Shown: one piece after another, positions 24,646 through 37,700 of the stretch | How positions within the stretch are numbered: the stretch's first letter is position 1 | Layout of the letters: each line of letters opens with the position of its first letter | Origin: Tetrahymena thermophila SB210 | Lineage: Eukaryota > Ciliophora > Oligohymenophorea > Hymenostomatida > Tetrahymenidae | DNA: 64,000 nt | Assembly (NCBI RefSeq): GCF_000189635.1 | Contig: NW_002476368.1 | Span: forward strand, 310,001 to 374,000 | Direction of reading: 5' to 3' | The notes under the pieces: generated by a model | What the model was told of the DNA's origin: nothing | What the model saw: the letters and a program-made list of their open reading frames with translations, nothing else | The model's database searches: none | Made by a program: the position numbers and the translations under genes

Positions 24646-25538
24646 TCAAATATTGAAATGACAAAATGAAAGAATTAATTAATTTATTAGTAAATTGATA
24701 AAGAAGTAGAAGTTAATTATATTTATTTGTATTTTACTTTCCCCATAGTATGGATATGGATGATATCTATATCCATATTTATTATTATAAGATGTAGTTT
24801 AGTTAGAGTTTCTGTGGTATTCATTTTTAGGGGAAATAACTATTTGAGATTAAGCTCCATTTGTGATATCAAAATTTTAATTCAAGCTCTATCCATTAAA
24901 ATCTTGTTAAAACTGATTTTTATTATTAGTTTTTGTGATTGGATAATCTACAATACCTGGTCCACAACTTTTTTTAGTTTTTTAATAAATACAAAAATAC
25001 TTTGATTGTTCAATTAATTTACTTACTCAAAAGTATCATTGTATCTATAAAAGCGAAAGGGAGAGACTAAGTTGTAATAGTTAGCTTAAAATTAATTTGT
25101 AAGACAAGCTGATCCTAAATATGAATGACCTTCTTATGTATATTCAACATATAATAGAGAGTAAGCTTCAATTCCATCTAAACTAGTTTTGAGGATTCCT
25201 GATGCAGTGCAGTTTTCCACTTGTTTTAATTCTAAAAAGATTAGAGGGGAAAAGACATTCATATAAAACCAAATAAAGGTTGGCAGGCATATAGTAAAAA
25301 TTGAACAACTGCTCATGTTGAAAATAAATCTTGAATTATAATTAGGAGTCCAACATAATGACAATTAAAAGATCATGTATAAAAATAGAACAGGTATGCA
25401 GAAATAAATTTGCCCTACTGCACTAGTTGTACCAAAAAGAAGATAATTTATTATTACAAAAGCTAATAGGCCTTAGATTTCGGTCCACATGTAATGTTTG
25501 ACATGTTATTATTTGAAAAATTCTTTGATTTCTATCAT
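24646..25538 (-). CDS. Unidentified multi-pass membrane protein, 277 aa
   Basis: Reverse-strand frame from ATG at 25536-25538 (MIEIKEFFKQQHVKHYMW) to TGA at 24646-24648, with one intron at 24968-25026; the spliced length is an exact multiple of three. Three or four hydrophobic segments follow the short cytosolic start: GLLAFVIINYLLFG, a segment around YFCIPVLFLYMIF, SIFTICLPTFIWFYMNVF and its continuation. The second half is hydrophilic, with Asn/Gln-rich sequence and an aromatic patch (YRYHPYPYYG) near the C-terminus. I do not recognise the family. It is transcribed divergently from the next plus-strand gene, with 2.4 kb between the starts. Confidence 0.6.
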
Positions 25539-27972
25539 TTCTAATTGATACAAGTTAAAATATACAAATCAACAATTTAGATTTAATTTCTAAATAATAA
25601 TTAAAAACGAAATCTTTTATTGGAAATTTATCTAATTAATAATCATAAATAAATAGATAAATTAGTAATAGCCAGCTGCATTGAAATTTTACAAAACATA
25701 ATAATTTTGTATCAAATTTCATAATACAAGATACATCGCATAAAATATATATTAAAAAATATTTATCTAAATCGTTAAATTAATTAATTCATAAAACTTT
25801 TTTCAAAAAATAAAATTGATAAACATGAAAATTTATTGTTAAATTAACATTTTTGAAATATTTAGTACAAAAAAATTTTATGTTATGTTACTTATTATTA
25901 GAAAATAGGCTTTTAATAAATATAAGGGTAAATATAAGTTAAAAAATAAATCCTTGTTCAAGTAAGAGAGTTTAAAAAAAACTTTGTTGATACATAATCA
26001 AAATTGATTTATTTAATTTAAAATATTATTTTTTATATTTCCTTCTTTAAATTAATTATATGTCTCAACAAATGCATGAACATTTTATTTAATTTAGAAC
26101 TCTGATTAAACCTATTAGATACCACTAAAAATTATTATTGCTATCCACATAAATTTATTTAGTCATTACAAAAGGGGTATTTATTACAATACTAAACAAA
26201 AACTTTTTCATGAAATAAATATTAATACATTTAAAAAAATAAAAATTTATAATAAAAATTTTGATTATGTAAAGAAGGAACGAACAGTAATTCCTCCTTA
26301 ATAAAGCCAAAAAAAAAAATTTTTTAACTTCTTTGTGTTTAATCTATAAAATCATTGTAGGGGTATAAGTAAGGTAGACGTTAGTTAGTATAAGAGAATC
26401 TACATTGTAAATAAATTATTTATTGTTTTATAAGTTTTAAAATTTCATTTAATTTAGGATTATAATTTTCATGAAATAAATTTATATAATAAAATTTTAT
26501 TTTTGTAAAGATTATCTAAATATTCATAAAAATTCTGAGATAATTATTATAAATAGATCAAATAGACAGACAAAAGGACAAAAATTGAGTGTTTATATAT
26601 TTGAAGACTTTGTCATTTTTCATCATTATATAAACTAAATAAGGTTTAAATAAGTTATTGATATGAAAAAAATCCTACTAATAAAAGATGATTTAGGAAA
26701 TATTTTCGAAATAATTTGAATTTATAAAAATGAAGATTATTCTTACTATACAAAAAAAAGACAGGAGATGTTTTATATTAGTGTCAAATAACTAAATAAA
26801 TAAATATTTTTAATAACAAATGCCTTCTTTGTTTAAATGTTTCAATCTCTCTCTCACTGTCTGTAATTTAATTCAAAAAAGAATAAATTTTGTTTTACTT
26901 CGAACTTATTTAATTAAATACTTCAGTTATTTAGGTTAAAACTATTGCTTTTATTGTTGATTAGATCTATTTTGGAAACAATAGGTTTTTTAATTTAAAT
27001 CTTTGTAATTAATTGTTTTTCTTAACAGTATTAACCATTTGAATTATTTAAAATAATGCATATTATATACTTCCACATATTCATTCAAATTAAAAATGAT
27101 GAATAAATAACCTTTAATTTTTCATTCATAATATGAAAGACCATTTAAATAAAAGAAAATATCTAATAATACTTTTTTTAAATAAAAATAATACTTTGAT
27201 TAAATAATTTGAAAAATAGTTCATTAAGCAAATAAAATATTAACTATATTTTTTTGATGGTTTTTTATGGGCAATCAAATTTTAAAAATAAAGACATTTT
27301 TGGAATCTAATTTTTAATTACTCAAATTTTTTTGTAAAACTTACTTTGCATTTGAATTGAACTATTAACTTTATTTCTTTTCATCCATCACTTTTAAATA
27401 AGTTAGAAATAATTAATTATTTACCATATAAATAATTATTTATTTTGGAAAATTTACTTCATTAAAAAGTAATGTATGTAAATTTATCATAATAATAATT
27501 ATTCAATTAATTGCAAATAATAGAGTAAGTGGGTGAATCGCATTTCTGTTTATATATGTATAATTAAATATTACTTTCTAGTATTTTATTATCAAATTTG
27601 CTTGTTTTTAAGAGTAAATAATGTGTTGGGAAATCTAGTTAGCTTTATTTTAAATTAGTATATTGATTGATTTTTATTAATTTCCTTACTTTTAAGAAAT
27701 TTTACTATCAATTCATCAATATTATGCTTAAAAAAAATTAAAGAAAATAACATTATTTAATTTCTAATTACTAAAAATTTTGGAATTATAAAAGTAAATT
27801 GAATAAAATTTAGGCTAAAACTTCTGTAAATGTTCTATTAAATAATAATATTCATACTAACACTTCTCAAGTGTTTAGCATCTAACTATTAAGATATGGT
27901 CTTCAAAAATGTAATTAGTGACTCTACCATCAAATTGAGTGCTTGTTTTATTAATTAAAACTTTTTTGCGTT
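25539..27972. other. Large divergent intergenic region
   Basis: About 2.4 kb between two divergently oriented starts. A 219-codon TGA-free frame (26060-26719) exists on the plus strand, but its composition is that of translated AT-rich DNA. A purine/pyrimidine-mixed island around 26270-26400 stands out slightly. No RNA gene, repeat array or mobile element recognised. Confidence 0.4.
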
Positions 27973-30900
27973 ATGCTCAAAATAATCAAACAATTAACCT
28001 TCTTCCTTATCAGGTATATATTAACTTTTTCTTACTTGAGCAATAATTTAAATGAAACATATTAATATAAAATCACAGTATATGACTTAAACGGCAACTT
28101 GATTCAAACACAAGCTACAAATTGTGTTTATATCGGATATATTGGAGTATTTTACATTTAAATTTTTAGTTTTATGTTTAAAACTTAACTATTAAATAAA
28201 TAAACCAAGGACAACGAAATAGCCCATTTAGACTCATCATACAACTTTTATAGTAGCCTTATTTATATTTATTTTTCTTTAAAATGCTTAAATAATTTTG
28301 ACCTATTAAATAACAGCTTATAAGCTCAATCCAAGCTATCAGCTCGAAAAATCATAATAATTACCTTCTCCTTATACATTTGGTAAAAGCAATTATGCTA
28401 TTTTTGATATTGAATACCTCTCCTAAAATAAGGTAATTAAATGAACTCATATTAATTAATTAATCTAAGAATTAATAATTAATTTTTCAAAAATATCTTT
28501 TATAGTTTGCAGTAGGAGTTGGTTAACCAATTAATGTTTAAAATTCTTTTTAAGTACTAAATGGGTATTATTAGGGTATTTTATTAAATTTAAAAACCTA
28601 TGATTTAAGTAAATTTAATCACATATTTTTTAATTTACAGTTTACTAGAATTATCAAATTTACAAGACAATCTCAAAATGCTAAACACTTAATAAAGGAA
28701 TATTTGATACTGGAGTATCTTTTCTCACTAATTATTTTAATTTCTTACATTATTTAATTTAATAAAGAGTTAGAATGGAGATAATACTTTTATTTCATGC
28801 AACGATTAATTTTTGTGTAATAATATTATTTCATTTAAGCATAAAATTAATTTTTTATTGAATATTTATTTTAGTGGGCTAGTATAATCCATTAAATAAT
28901 CTACCATCAATTCCTATTTATTTATCAACATACACTTAAGCGCTTATTACCTAATACTCTGTAAATATTTTTATTAATTTTACACTTTCTTATTTTAATA
29001 TATCCTTTCATTTGAAAACAGGCTCAAAATAGTCAATTTATTATTGAAACCATAAATGATAATGAAATTATGTAGTAATTAATTGAATATAATGGTCATC
29101 TTGGTTTTACGCTATTGTAATAGAAAGTAGTATAGAATAGTTCTGTAATGATTGCCCAAATAAATAGCAAAAATGTATTTATTCAACAGAAATAGATAAT
29201 TGGTAATATTATTTATTTTAAAAAGTAAATGTAAAAATAATTTTATTTCACTAAAAATTTTAAGCATACGATTAAGCGTTTACCAACAATTAGCAGGCTT
29301 ACACTTTTAACTTGAATTCTCCTTCAGATCTAATATAAAGTGGATATTACCTTCCTGTATTTTATAAATTTATTTTATCTTATTCTAAAATAATTTTTTT
29401 AAAATAATTAATAGGATCAGGATAAAATACTTTGTCTAACATTAAACAACCAGATTTATCGTAGCTTATTTATTTAATCATTTAAATATATTTTAAATAA
29501 TGAATCAAATTATTAAAGTTTTAGATTAGAAACAATGTAACACTGGTTCTTTTTATTCAACTTCGTAGCAAAAATGCGTTTTTTGTGATTCTTCTTGCAA
29601 AACTTGTACTTAATAAGGAAGCTGTAGTAGCTGCGATTAAAGTTAAAATAAGGCATTGAGTTCTTCTACAAATTTATGTGTTTGCTAAAATAATTTTTAT
29701 TCTTAAAATTCTAATGGCTAGTGCATAGCTTGCCCTTCTTATTGTCAAAATTGTTCTATTTAAAACTCTTAGATGATTTGTGCCTCATGCCCAAATTACT
29801 AAAGTCTTAATAGAAATAATGATTAAACCTGTTCTTGCGCTTCAGGATATTACCAGTAAAACGGTTAAGCTTTTTGCTCTAAGTGCATAGATGGGTGTTA
29901 ATAATGTAATTCTAACTTATCATGTTAGCTATGTATGCCAAATTATTTTCTAAATGGCTAGGGTTAATGTATGCCATGTCCGTCTTATTGTCAAAACTGC
30001 TCAATTAATAATTCTTAAATGATTTGTAGCTCATGTCCAAATTATTAGACTTTTAATAGGAATAATGATTAAACTTGCTCCTGTGCTTCAGGATATTACT
30101 AATAGAGTGATTAAGTTTCTTGTTCTAAATGTATAGACGGATGCTAATAATGTAATTCTAGCTAAATTTGCTAACAATGTATGCCAAATTACATGAAAAA
30201 TAGTGAAGGTAAATGCATAGCTTGTCCATCTTATTGTCAAAATTGCTCAATTTCTAATTCTTAAATGATTTGTAGCTCATGTCCTAATTATTAAGCTCTT
30301 AATAGGAATAATGACTAAACTTGCTCTTGTGCATTGGGGTATTATTAATAGATTGGTTAAAATTCTTGTTCTAAATGTATAGATGGGTGTTAGTAATGTA
30401 ATTCAAACTAAATTTGCTAACAGTGTATGCAAAATTATTAATTAAATGATTAAGGATAATGCTTAAGAGTTTGTCCAAAGAAATAATACTACATTTCTCC
30501 TACGTAATGTGGGACCTGTTTTGATTAAACAAACTGTTTAAGTTGCACGGATAGCGGATAAGCTAGTTGTACATAATGTGGAAACAATACTTTCTTGTAG
30601 TAAGGAATATGTGTAAATTAATGCGGTAATGAATTTTTCATTTCTGATATCTCAAATAAGACTTGCAAAAGTTGTTAAAGCACATAAATAAATTGTAACT
30701 AATGCAGTTACAATTAGAATACTCAAATATTTACTTGCTAAAAATGCGAAGTTGGATTCGAACTATCAAGCTCAAACATTTGTGTTCCTATTTGTCCTTA
30801 ATCATATAATTTGAACCCATCCACTAATTAATGTGAAAAATGTCTAGTATAGAATTGCTTATCTTGTCCTTCATCATTTAATACTTGTTCTAAATGCGCA

Positions 30901-33011
30901 TCTAATTATTATTTACTAGGAAATAATTCTTGCGTTTAATAATGTCCTTAAAATTATAGTGCTAATAGTAATAACGAGTGTATTTAAATAATTAAGCAAA
31001 ACCTATTAATAAGTCTTGATTCTCAAGATAAGAACTCTATTTAAATATCACTTAGTGCTTAAGTCTAATAAATTTTAGAGTTATAAAATAAAATATTAAT
31101 AAACATAAATAATCTCTCTCAAAACTAATTTACTTACAATTCTTCATTAATAAATAACTAATAAATTTCAATCAGCATATTTCCAATTAACCAAATAGAT
31201 GTTAGTTAAAATGTTACAGTTTTTATGGATAACTAGCTTTTAAATAATTTTAACTTTGCTTATCAGAAAAATCCAATTCTTGTTCACTTATATAAAAAAG
31301 AAGATGATAAGCCAGTCGATACTCATATTTCTTAATAGCTAAGCGATGCAAGCAAAGCTGCTTCAACTATAACATTCATTTCCATGATACCACTAACAAT
31401 TACTGGTTCATTTTGGATTATTTCTTCTCTTTTAGACATCTGTTAACTTATTTATTTGAACTTATTCATTAATACAAAGTAAAATTTCCTTATTAAATAT
31501 TTAAATTAAATTTATACTTTTAATTAATTTTCTTAAACTGAAATGTTTGTTTTTTTGTTTGACATTACTCAAAGATAAATCTAACTAAAATTTTGTTAAA
31601 CTAAAAAATGATGTAGAATATCTTCAGAATTAAGACAATTCTTGGAATCTTAAAAGAGTTTTGAAATACCATTCTTCAATTATTTCTCAACATTGCCTAA
31701 CTACAAAAAAATACATTATTAATCTGATGAGATATTTGAAGAAAATGAATATCAAGGATTCCTTCTTAGTAATCTAGGTAAGTTATAAAAGAATATTTTT
31801 TTAATACTTGCATATTATAACCTTAGTTAAATATAATATTAGGTGATTCTCTTTCTTTATTGATAACTCTGCTGTCTCTTATGCTCATTTTACATCTCTT
31901 AGCATTGAAATTCAAAGACACAAAGTACGTAGGCAGATATCTCGCCCTTATTAAAAATAACCTTGTTACACCTTTTGTAATTTTAGATTTACTTTGGAGT
32001 GTCTACTAAGATATAGGATTCTCTACTATTTTACAGTTGTTCACTGTATAATAACCTGAATATGTTGAAGAATATCTAAATTACTTTATATTTGGATTAT
32101 CTTTTATTTTCTGCTTCTTCCCTTTTGCACTAATTTATCCTCTAAAATATAAAAATTACCCCATTCTAGAGTAAGCAATGGGCGAACATCTCAGAAATAG
32201 CTTCTATAAAATATTTCTTTATTTCAGAAAATTCCTTTATGTGATAATAGCCGGAGGATTACAAATTAGTATAAATGCTTAAATAGGACTACAAATTGGA
32301 TTACATTTTTGCTCTTTAATAATTTTATTTTGTGTGAAGCCTTACAAATAAAAGTTTTATAATTACAAAGAAATTTTATAAGTAACTTTCTTTCTTGCAT
32401 CTTCAATATCTTATGCAATAATGATACAATAAAGTGATGACTTAAAAGAATAAGATCAAAAAGATTATCTAACGATGCTAGGTTGGATTATAATTTCATT
32501 CTTTAGCATAATAATCTTGTCTGATTTTATTAGTTGTATAAAAGAGGTTTATACCATATTAAAAAAATTTATTTAAAAAATAAAATAAAGTAAAAACATC
32601 AATAAAATTCATCCTTAAATTAACTCTGCTAAATCTAACTATGAATCTAATACTAAGAATATTTTCAGCAATGAAAATTTTAAATTATAAGATTCAATTG
32701 ATACAATTGAGACTATTAGAAAAAAAAGATCTAGAAAAAATAAAAATGGATTTGTCAAAGAAGTGTTTAATCAATTACAAAACCATAAAATTTGTGTAAA
32801 AAATGATGAGAATATTTAATAGAAAAAATCACATTTTATTAACTCTTAAATGAATTTAAATTAAAAATCTTCTAACCTTACTTGTATTGAAAAAGAATTG
32901 TAAAAAATCTAAATAAATAGCAGAATTTAAGAAAATAGCGACAACAAAGAAGTACCTAGCATGCAATATGATAATATGAGTTGTAGTACATTTAGACCAA
33001 GTTTTAGTTGA
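27973..33011 (+). CDS. Cys-rich multi-pass membrane protein, third family member
   Basis: Starts MLKIIKQLTFFLIRYILTF (signal peptide) and ends at TGA 33009-33011. The N-terminal region (to about 29520) is cut by many short introns and differs from the two tandem genes upstream. It has no clear propeller blades but contains NKGIFDTGVSFLTN and later NPLNNLPSIPIYL, faintly recalling one lobe of a pepsin-type aspartyl protease. About 29535-30990 encodes furin-like Cys repeats, including three nearly identical units built on CPSYCQNCSI...SQMICSSCPNYQ...NRNNDQTCSCA. A hydrophobic segment with MIPLTITGSFWIISSLLD (about 31370-31440) then leads into a multi-pass block (31850-32560) containing LLWSVYQDIGFSTIL. 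That block is homologous to VVYQDMSFSVIL in the tandem pair. A charged tail follows. Probable surface protein; protease activity is unlikely with only one DTG. Confidence 0.8.
29690..30430 (+). repeat. Three near-identical Cys-rich repeat units in coding sequence
   Basis: Three tandem units of about 240-250 nt encode CPSYCQNCS...CSSCPNY...NRNNDQTCSCA...GYYQQ...CSKCIDGCQQCNS. They are more alike at nucleotide level than other Cys repeats in this gene, which points to recent internal duplication. Confidence 0.7.
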
Positions 33012-33540
33012 TATATAATTAATACATTCTAAACTTTATAAATATATTATAAATTTTTTATTTCCATTTTATTTTGTAACAAATTTTATATAATTTTTAA
33101 TTTAATCTCTTAAATGATAATGAAAAAAAATTTATTTTAATTTTTAGAAAATGTTTAATTCAAAAGTATAATTGGTTTTCATTATAATAATATTTCACTG
33201 TCAATCAATCTATTTAAATGTTAATATGTAACTAAGAAGGTCATTTTTGTATTATTATTTTTAGAAAAAAGTTAATTTGATTAGATTCTAAAGATGAATG
33301 CTAATTATTTTTTGGATATATACATGTAAGATAAAGTAATGAAATTTTAAATACTCAGATTTTAATAGGATAAAATAAAATTAATCAATTTACCATACCA
33401 TAATTTCTCCTATTAAAAATCCGAACAAAATCTCAAAAATCTACAAATAATTTAAAAGTACTTCTGAAATTTTTTATTCAAGAGTAAGTTGGGAAATCTA
33501 TCAAATATTGATAACTTAAAGTGTTACATAAATATACATT
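33012..33540. other. Intergenic AT-rich region
   Basis: 3' flank of the preceding gene. No exon identified. It leads directly into the tandem duplication. Confidence 0.45.
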
Positions 33541-34254
33541 AGATCAGCACTTTTTTTTACATTTAATTAATCTAAAGCGCATAGATTTTTTAAAAGTTCA
33601 AAACAAATATTAAATAATTTTGGGTGAAATGATAAACATTTTTTAGGAAGAATTAATATTAATTAGTAAGATAAATAATCGATTATTTAAATTTCTGATC
33701 AATGATTAGTTGCTCCCTAATCACTAAATGGCAAGCTATATTTAAATAATATTTGTAAACTAAAATATTTCCTACGAATAATATCCATATTTATATCTGT
33801 TAAATCTAAATAATTTAGCATAATCTTTACATAAAAAATCAATAACAATAGAATTCAGTTCTTTAAATATTTCCTCCCTCAACAAAAATATATTAAGAAA
33901 AGATTAGATCAGCACTTTTTTTTACATTTAATTAATCAAAAGCGCATAGATTTTTTAAAAGTTCAAAATAAATATTAAATAATTTTGGGTGAAATGATAA
34001 ACATTTTTTAATAAGAATTATTATTAATTAGTAAGATAAATAATCAATTATTATAATTTCTGATCAATAATTAGTTGCCTAATCACTAAATGGCAAGCTA
34101 TATTTAAATAATATTTGTAAACTAAAATATTTCCTACTAATAATATCCATATTTATATCTGTTAAATCTAAATAATTTAGCATAATCTTTACATAAAAAA
34201 TCAATAACAATAGAATTCAGTTCTTTAAATATTTCCTCAACAAACATATATTAA
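33541..34254. repeat. Noncoding tandem duplication, two units of about 350-365 nt
   Basis: Unit 1 begins at 33541 (AGATCAGCACTTTTTTTTAC) and unit 2 at 33906 with the same words, an offset of 365. Both continue in near identity through landmarks such as AAGCGCATAGATTTTTTAA, TTTTGGGTGAAATGATAAAC, CACTAAATGGCAAGCTATAT and AATAGAATTCAGTTCTTTAA. Unit 2 differs by scattered substitutions and small deletions. Neither unit contains a supportable exon. It lies between two genes of the same orientation. Confidence 0.85.
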
Positions 34255-34792
34255 AAAAAATCAAATATATATTTTTTTAAAAATTTTCTAATTACACTTT
34301 TATAATAAATAATAGTTCAATATTAAATAAAGTAAATTAAAAAATAAAATTATCTATTCTCAGAAATTAATTAAAAACATAAACAACTAAAATAAAGCAT
34401 TTATTCTCATTTATAAAAGAAATTATTATAGTATTAAAAATTTTTTCTAGCTTTGAAAATTTAATATGATTATTGCTACGATTATTTGTCTGTATTTTTA
34501 AAAATTCACTTTTATTGCTGCTAAATAAAATTTTTACGTTTAATCAATTAGTTTAAAGAATTTTTAACTTTTTCTTTGATGTATATATGAGTTATGTTAA
34601 ATAATATCTAAATATTATATTCATTAGTAGATATGAATTATCCTGACTAGAATAACAAGAAATTTTATTCAAATTTGCTTATTTAATTTATTTCTTTTTG
34701 TATTAATTAATAATTTCTAAAAAAACCATAAATAAGGATAAAATTTTGTAAATTTAAAGTCATAACAATTAACAGTCACACATACATAAATA

Positions 34793-37700
34793 ATGAAAAA
34801 ATTTTATCTATTTTTCATTTTTTGTTAGAATCTTATGCTGATATCAAGGTGTTTTTGCCCAGAAAAAAATTAGTGCTATGACATCTTTGAAAATATTTGT
34901 AAAGAAATAGATGGGGAAAAATATATTGGTAAAGAAAGATTAAAAGGATTTTGCGTTTAGGATTCATAGTTTTTTAATGAAATAGAATACTGTTTTGGTA
35001 AAAATAAAAATGTTTGTATAACAAGAAATAGAAGAATGTGTGTAAATGTAGATCAAACCTAACAATTTGTTGCCATACAAGAAGCAAATAATGAATGTAT
35101 AGGTTTAAATGAGCAAATTTCTCTTGAAGGTATCCCATAAAGTAAATTTATTTAACTAACAAAATAAGAATTTAATTTTTTTTGTTTTTAAATCAGGTAT
35201 TTTACATATAAAATAAGGATATTGCTAAAGCAAAAAAAGTGTAATAATTAGAGGAATTACCTAAGAAATATCAAATAGATATTTTCTTTGTAAGGATTAA
35301 AAAATAAAAAGGACTAACAGATTATTAAAAGGCATATTTTGTCCTATCGATGATAATATCTGTTATGACTCTTTTTAAGGGATTTGCTAATTTTTAGATG
35401 ACAATCAAAATATATCTGTAATTTTTATTACTTTTTCTTATTTTTTATTCTCAAATATATTCTAAAAATTTTAGGGCATAGCTTTCAATCGTTAATGTGC
35501 AATTAGTGGTCTTTTTTACTCAAGTAAATTTGATTTTATTTGGAATTATTTTAATTTTCAATAAAATCAATTTTAAAAAGGTATTGTTAAATGCAATAAA
35601 TAATATTGTAAGAAAAAATAAAATCCAAATAATCCATATTCTTAAGAAGGCTGCTTTCCTTTTGATATCAATGTTTAAACAGTTGGGATAGATTAGAATG
35701 GTTACTGCGTTTAGCAAGACTAACCAAATGCTGTCTGGTAATTTTACTAAAATTATATTTTGATAATTAAAATATCTAAACTATTCAAGGTGTATTTCTG
35801 GATAGTTTTGTCTTGATGATTAAAATGGGAATGCTTGCAAATCTCTTACTACAGAAAAAAAACTAAATCGATATGCTAGATAATCAATAACGGGTTTTTG
35901 CTTGCCTTACTTAGACCCATTAGGATAAGGTGATCAAATAGAAACTTGCGTTACAGGTACATGTATTTATACTAATATAAATACAAGTATGAATTACTGT
36001 ATTATTATGGGAAATATGGTCTAAGGAAATTTAGTAACTGGTGTTGATATCTACTAACAATGTCTTAACTAAGATTAGATAACTTCACATTGTAATTATA
36101 TTTTTTGTTTTTCTTCTTATTAAGATTTTTTAACACAGAAATAGCTTCTTGCTTTGGATTGTCACTTTGCATACTTTAAATTGGGTAATTAACAATTAAA
36201 AATAAAATAATATTTATAGATTTTTATAAAAGTAAATTATAATTAATTATTTCATTTAAATAATTATCATAGAGGAGGATTATAAAAATGTCAGACACTA
36301 TAAGATTTTGATCCAAACTTCCCTAATTTAATTTATAGATCCAAAAATTCTAACTAATATTGCTAAGATTTAAATATGCGTATTTTTTTTAAATTAATAA
36401 AATATATTAAAATGTAATAATTAGCTAATAGCATCGGTTGTATGGATGGCATGTTTTGTATCAATACAGACAACAATAATAAATGTGAAGCAATGAGCTC
36501 TCCTACTGATTTAAATAAAATTGGCAGAGATTCAAGCAATTAATAGTGTTTACCATAAAGCATAATTCTAGCAAGTAAATGCTAATAGCAATTCTGTATA
36601 TCGATGGGAGAATGTATACCTTTGTCTGATTAAAATCCTGGCAAAGAAAAAGACACCCATTTATGTCTTCCAAAATAAAACTATGGTAAATATGGAGCAT
36701 CTAACTGCTATACCAAAGGGTATTTCTAAAAATTATTTTCAATTTATTTAAAAAAACTATAACAGCTCATTAATTATTATTTTTACATTTAAAAACTGCT
36801 TTCACAAATATTTGTTTTATTCAAACTTATTTGATATTTAATTTTCTTTAAAATTTAATTAATTATTTTAGAATTAACAAAAATGAATTATAAAAATTAT
36901 TTTATAGAAAAATTTCTTAAAATTTTAGTAGAATGAATTTAACATTGACTCCTAAAATTTAACTTTAAGTTTAATTCTTTTTTACTAAAAAACATTTTAT
37001 TTTTTACTCTGAAATAAAAAAATACAATTGATAAAAATAATTATTCTAAATTCTCTAAGACATTTTGATTTTAGTATTTTTCAAAAAAACTAAAAATTTC
37101 TAAATTAAGGCTCAAAATGGAATGAATATTATCTTTAATTATATTCATTTTATTACCTCGAAACATAATAATTTGAATATTTTTTTCAATTAAAACTGAC
37201 AAAGTAAGGGTAAAATTTTTTAGGGAGGTTGCCTTTATATCTTAAGTTATTAAATCCTAAAATTTAATTTAAAAATATTTTATTCTTAAATAAAAAAATA
37301 TAATTGATAAATAAAACTATTACTCTAAATTCTCTAATATATTTTATATTTAGGACTAATTTTCAAAAAAATAAAAAAATTACTTAATTAATGCTAAAAA
37401 TTGTCTTTAATTCAATTCATTTTGTTATCCCTTAGCAAAAAATTTGATTTTTTTTATCAATTAAAACTGACAAAGTAAGGGTAAAATTTTATAGAGTGGT
37501 TACCTTTATATCTGAGGATTTAGAGTAATTAATATGAAGCATTTTGATAGTTAATTTAGCTATTTTACCAATATTATGAATTTAAAATAGAATTATTTAT
37601 TTTTTTATAAATTTATGTATAATTTAATATTAAATGCTTTATTAAAATATGATTTTGTTTAAAAACAGATACTGTCTATAAATAAACTCAAACGGATTAG

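Noticed and set aside
26060-26719. A 219-codon TGA-free frame on the plus strand beginning MSQQMHEHF
   Set aside because: After the first 25 residues the composition is that of translated A/T noise (Lys, Ile, Phe, Leu, Asn), with no motif and no G/C rise over its flanks. With one stop codon such frames arise by chance in a 2.4-kb spacer.
35497-35717. Overlapping plus- and minus-strand short ORFs rich in hydrophobic residues
   Set aside because: The ciliate-code frame of the giant gene runs through this segment with Cys-rich content; the short ORFs are other-frame shadows.
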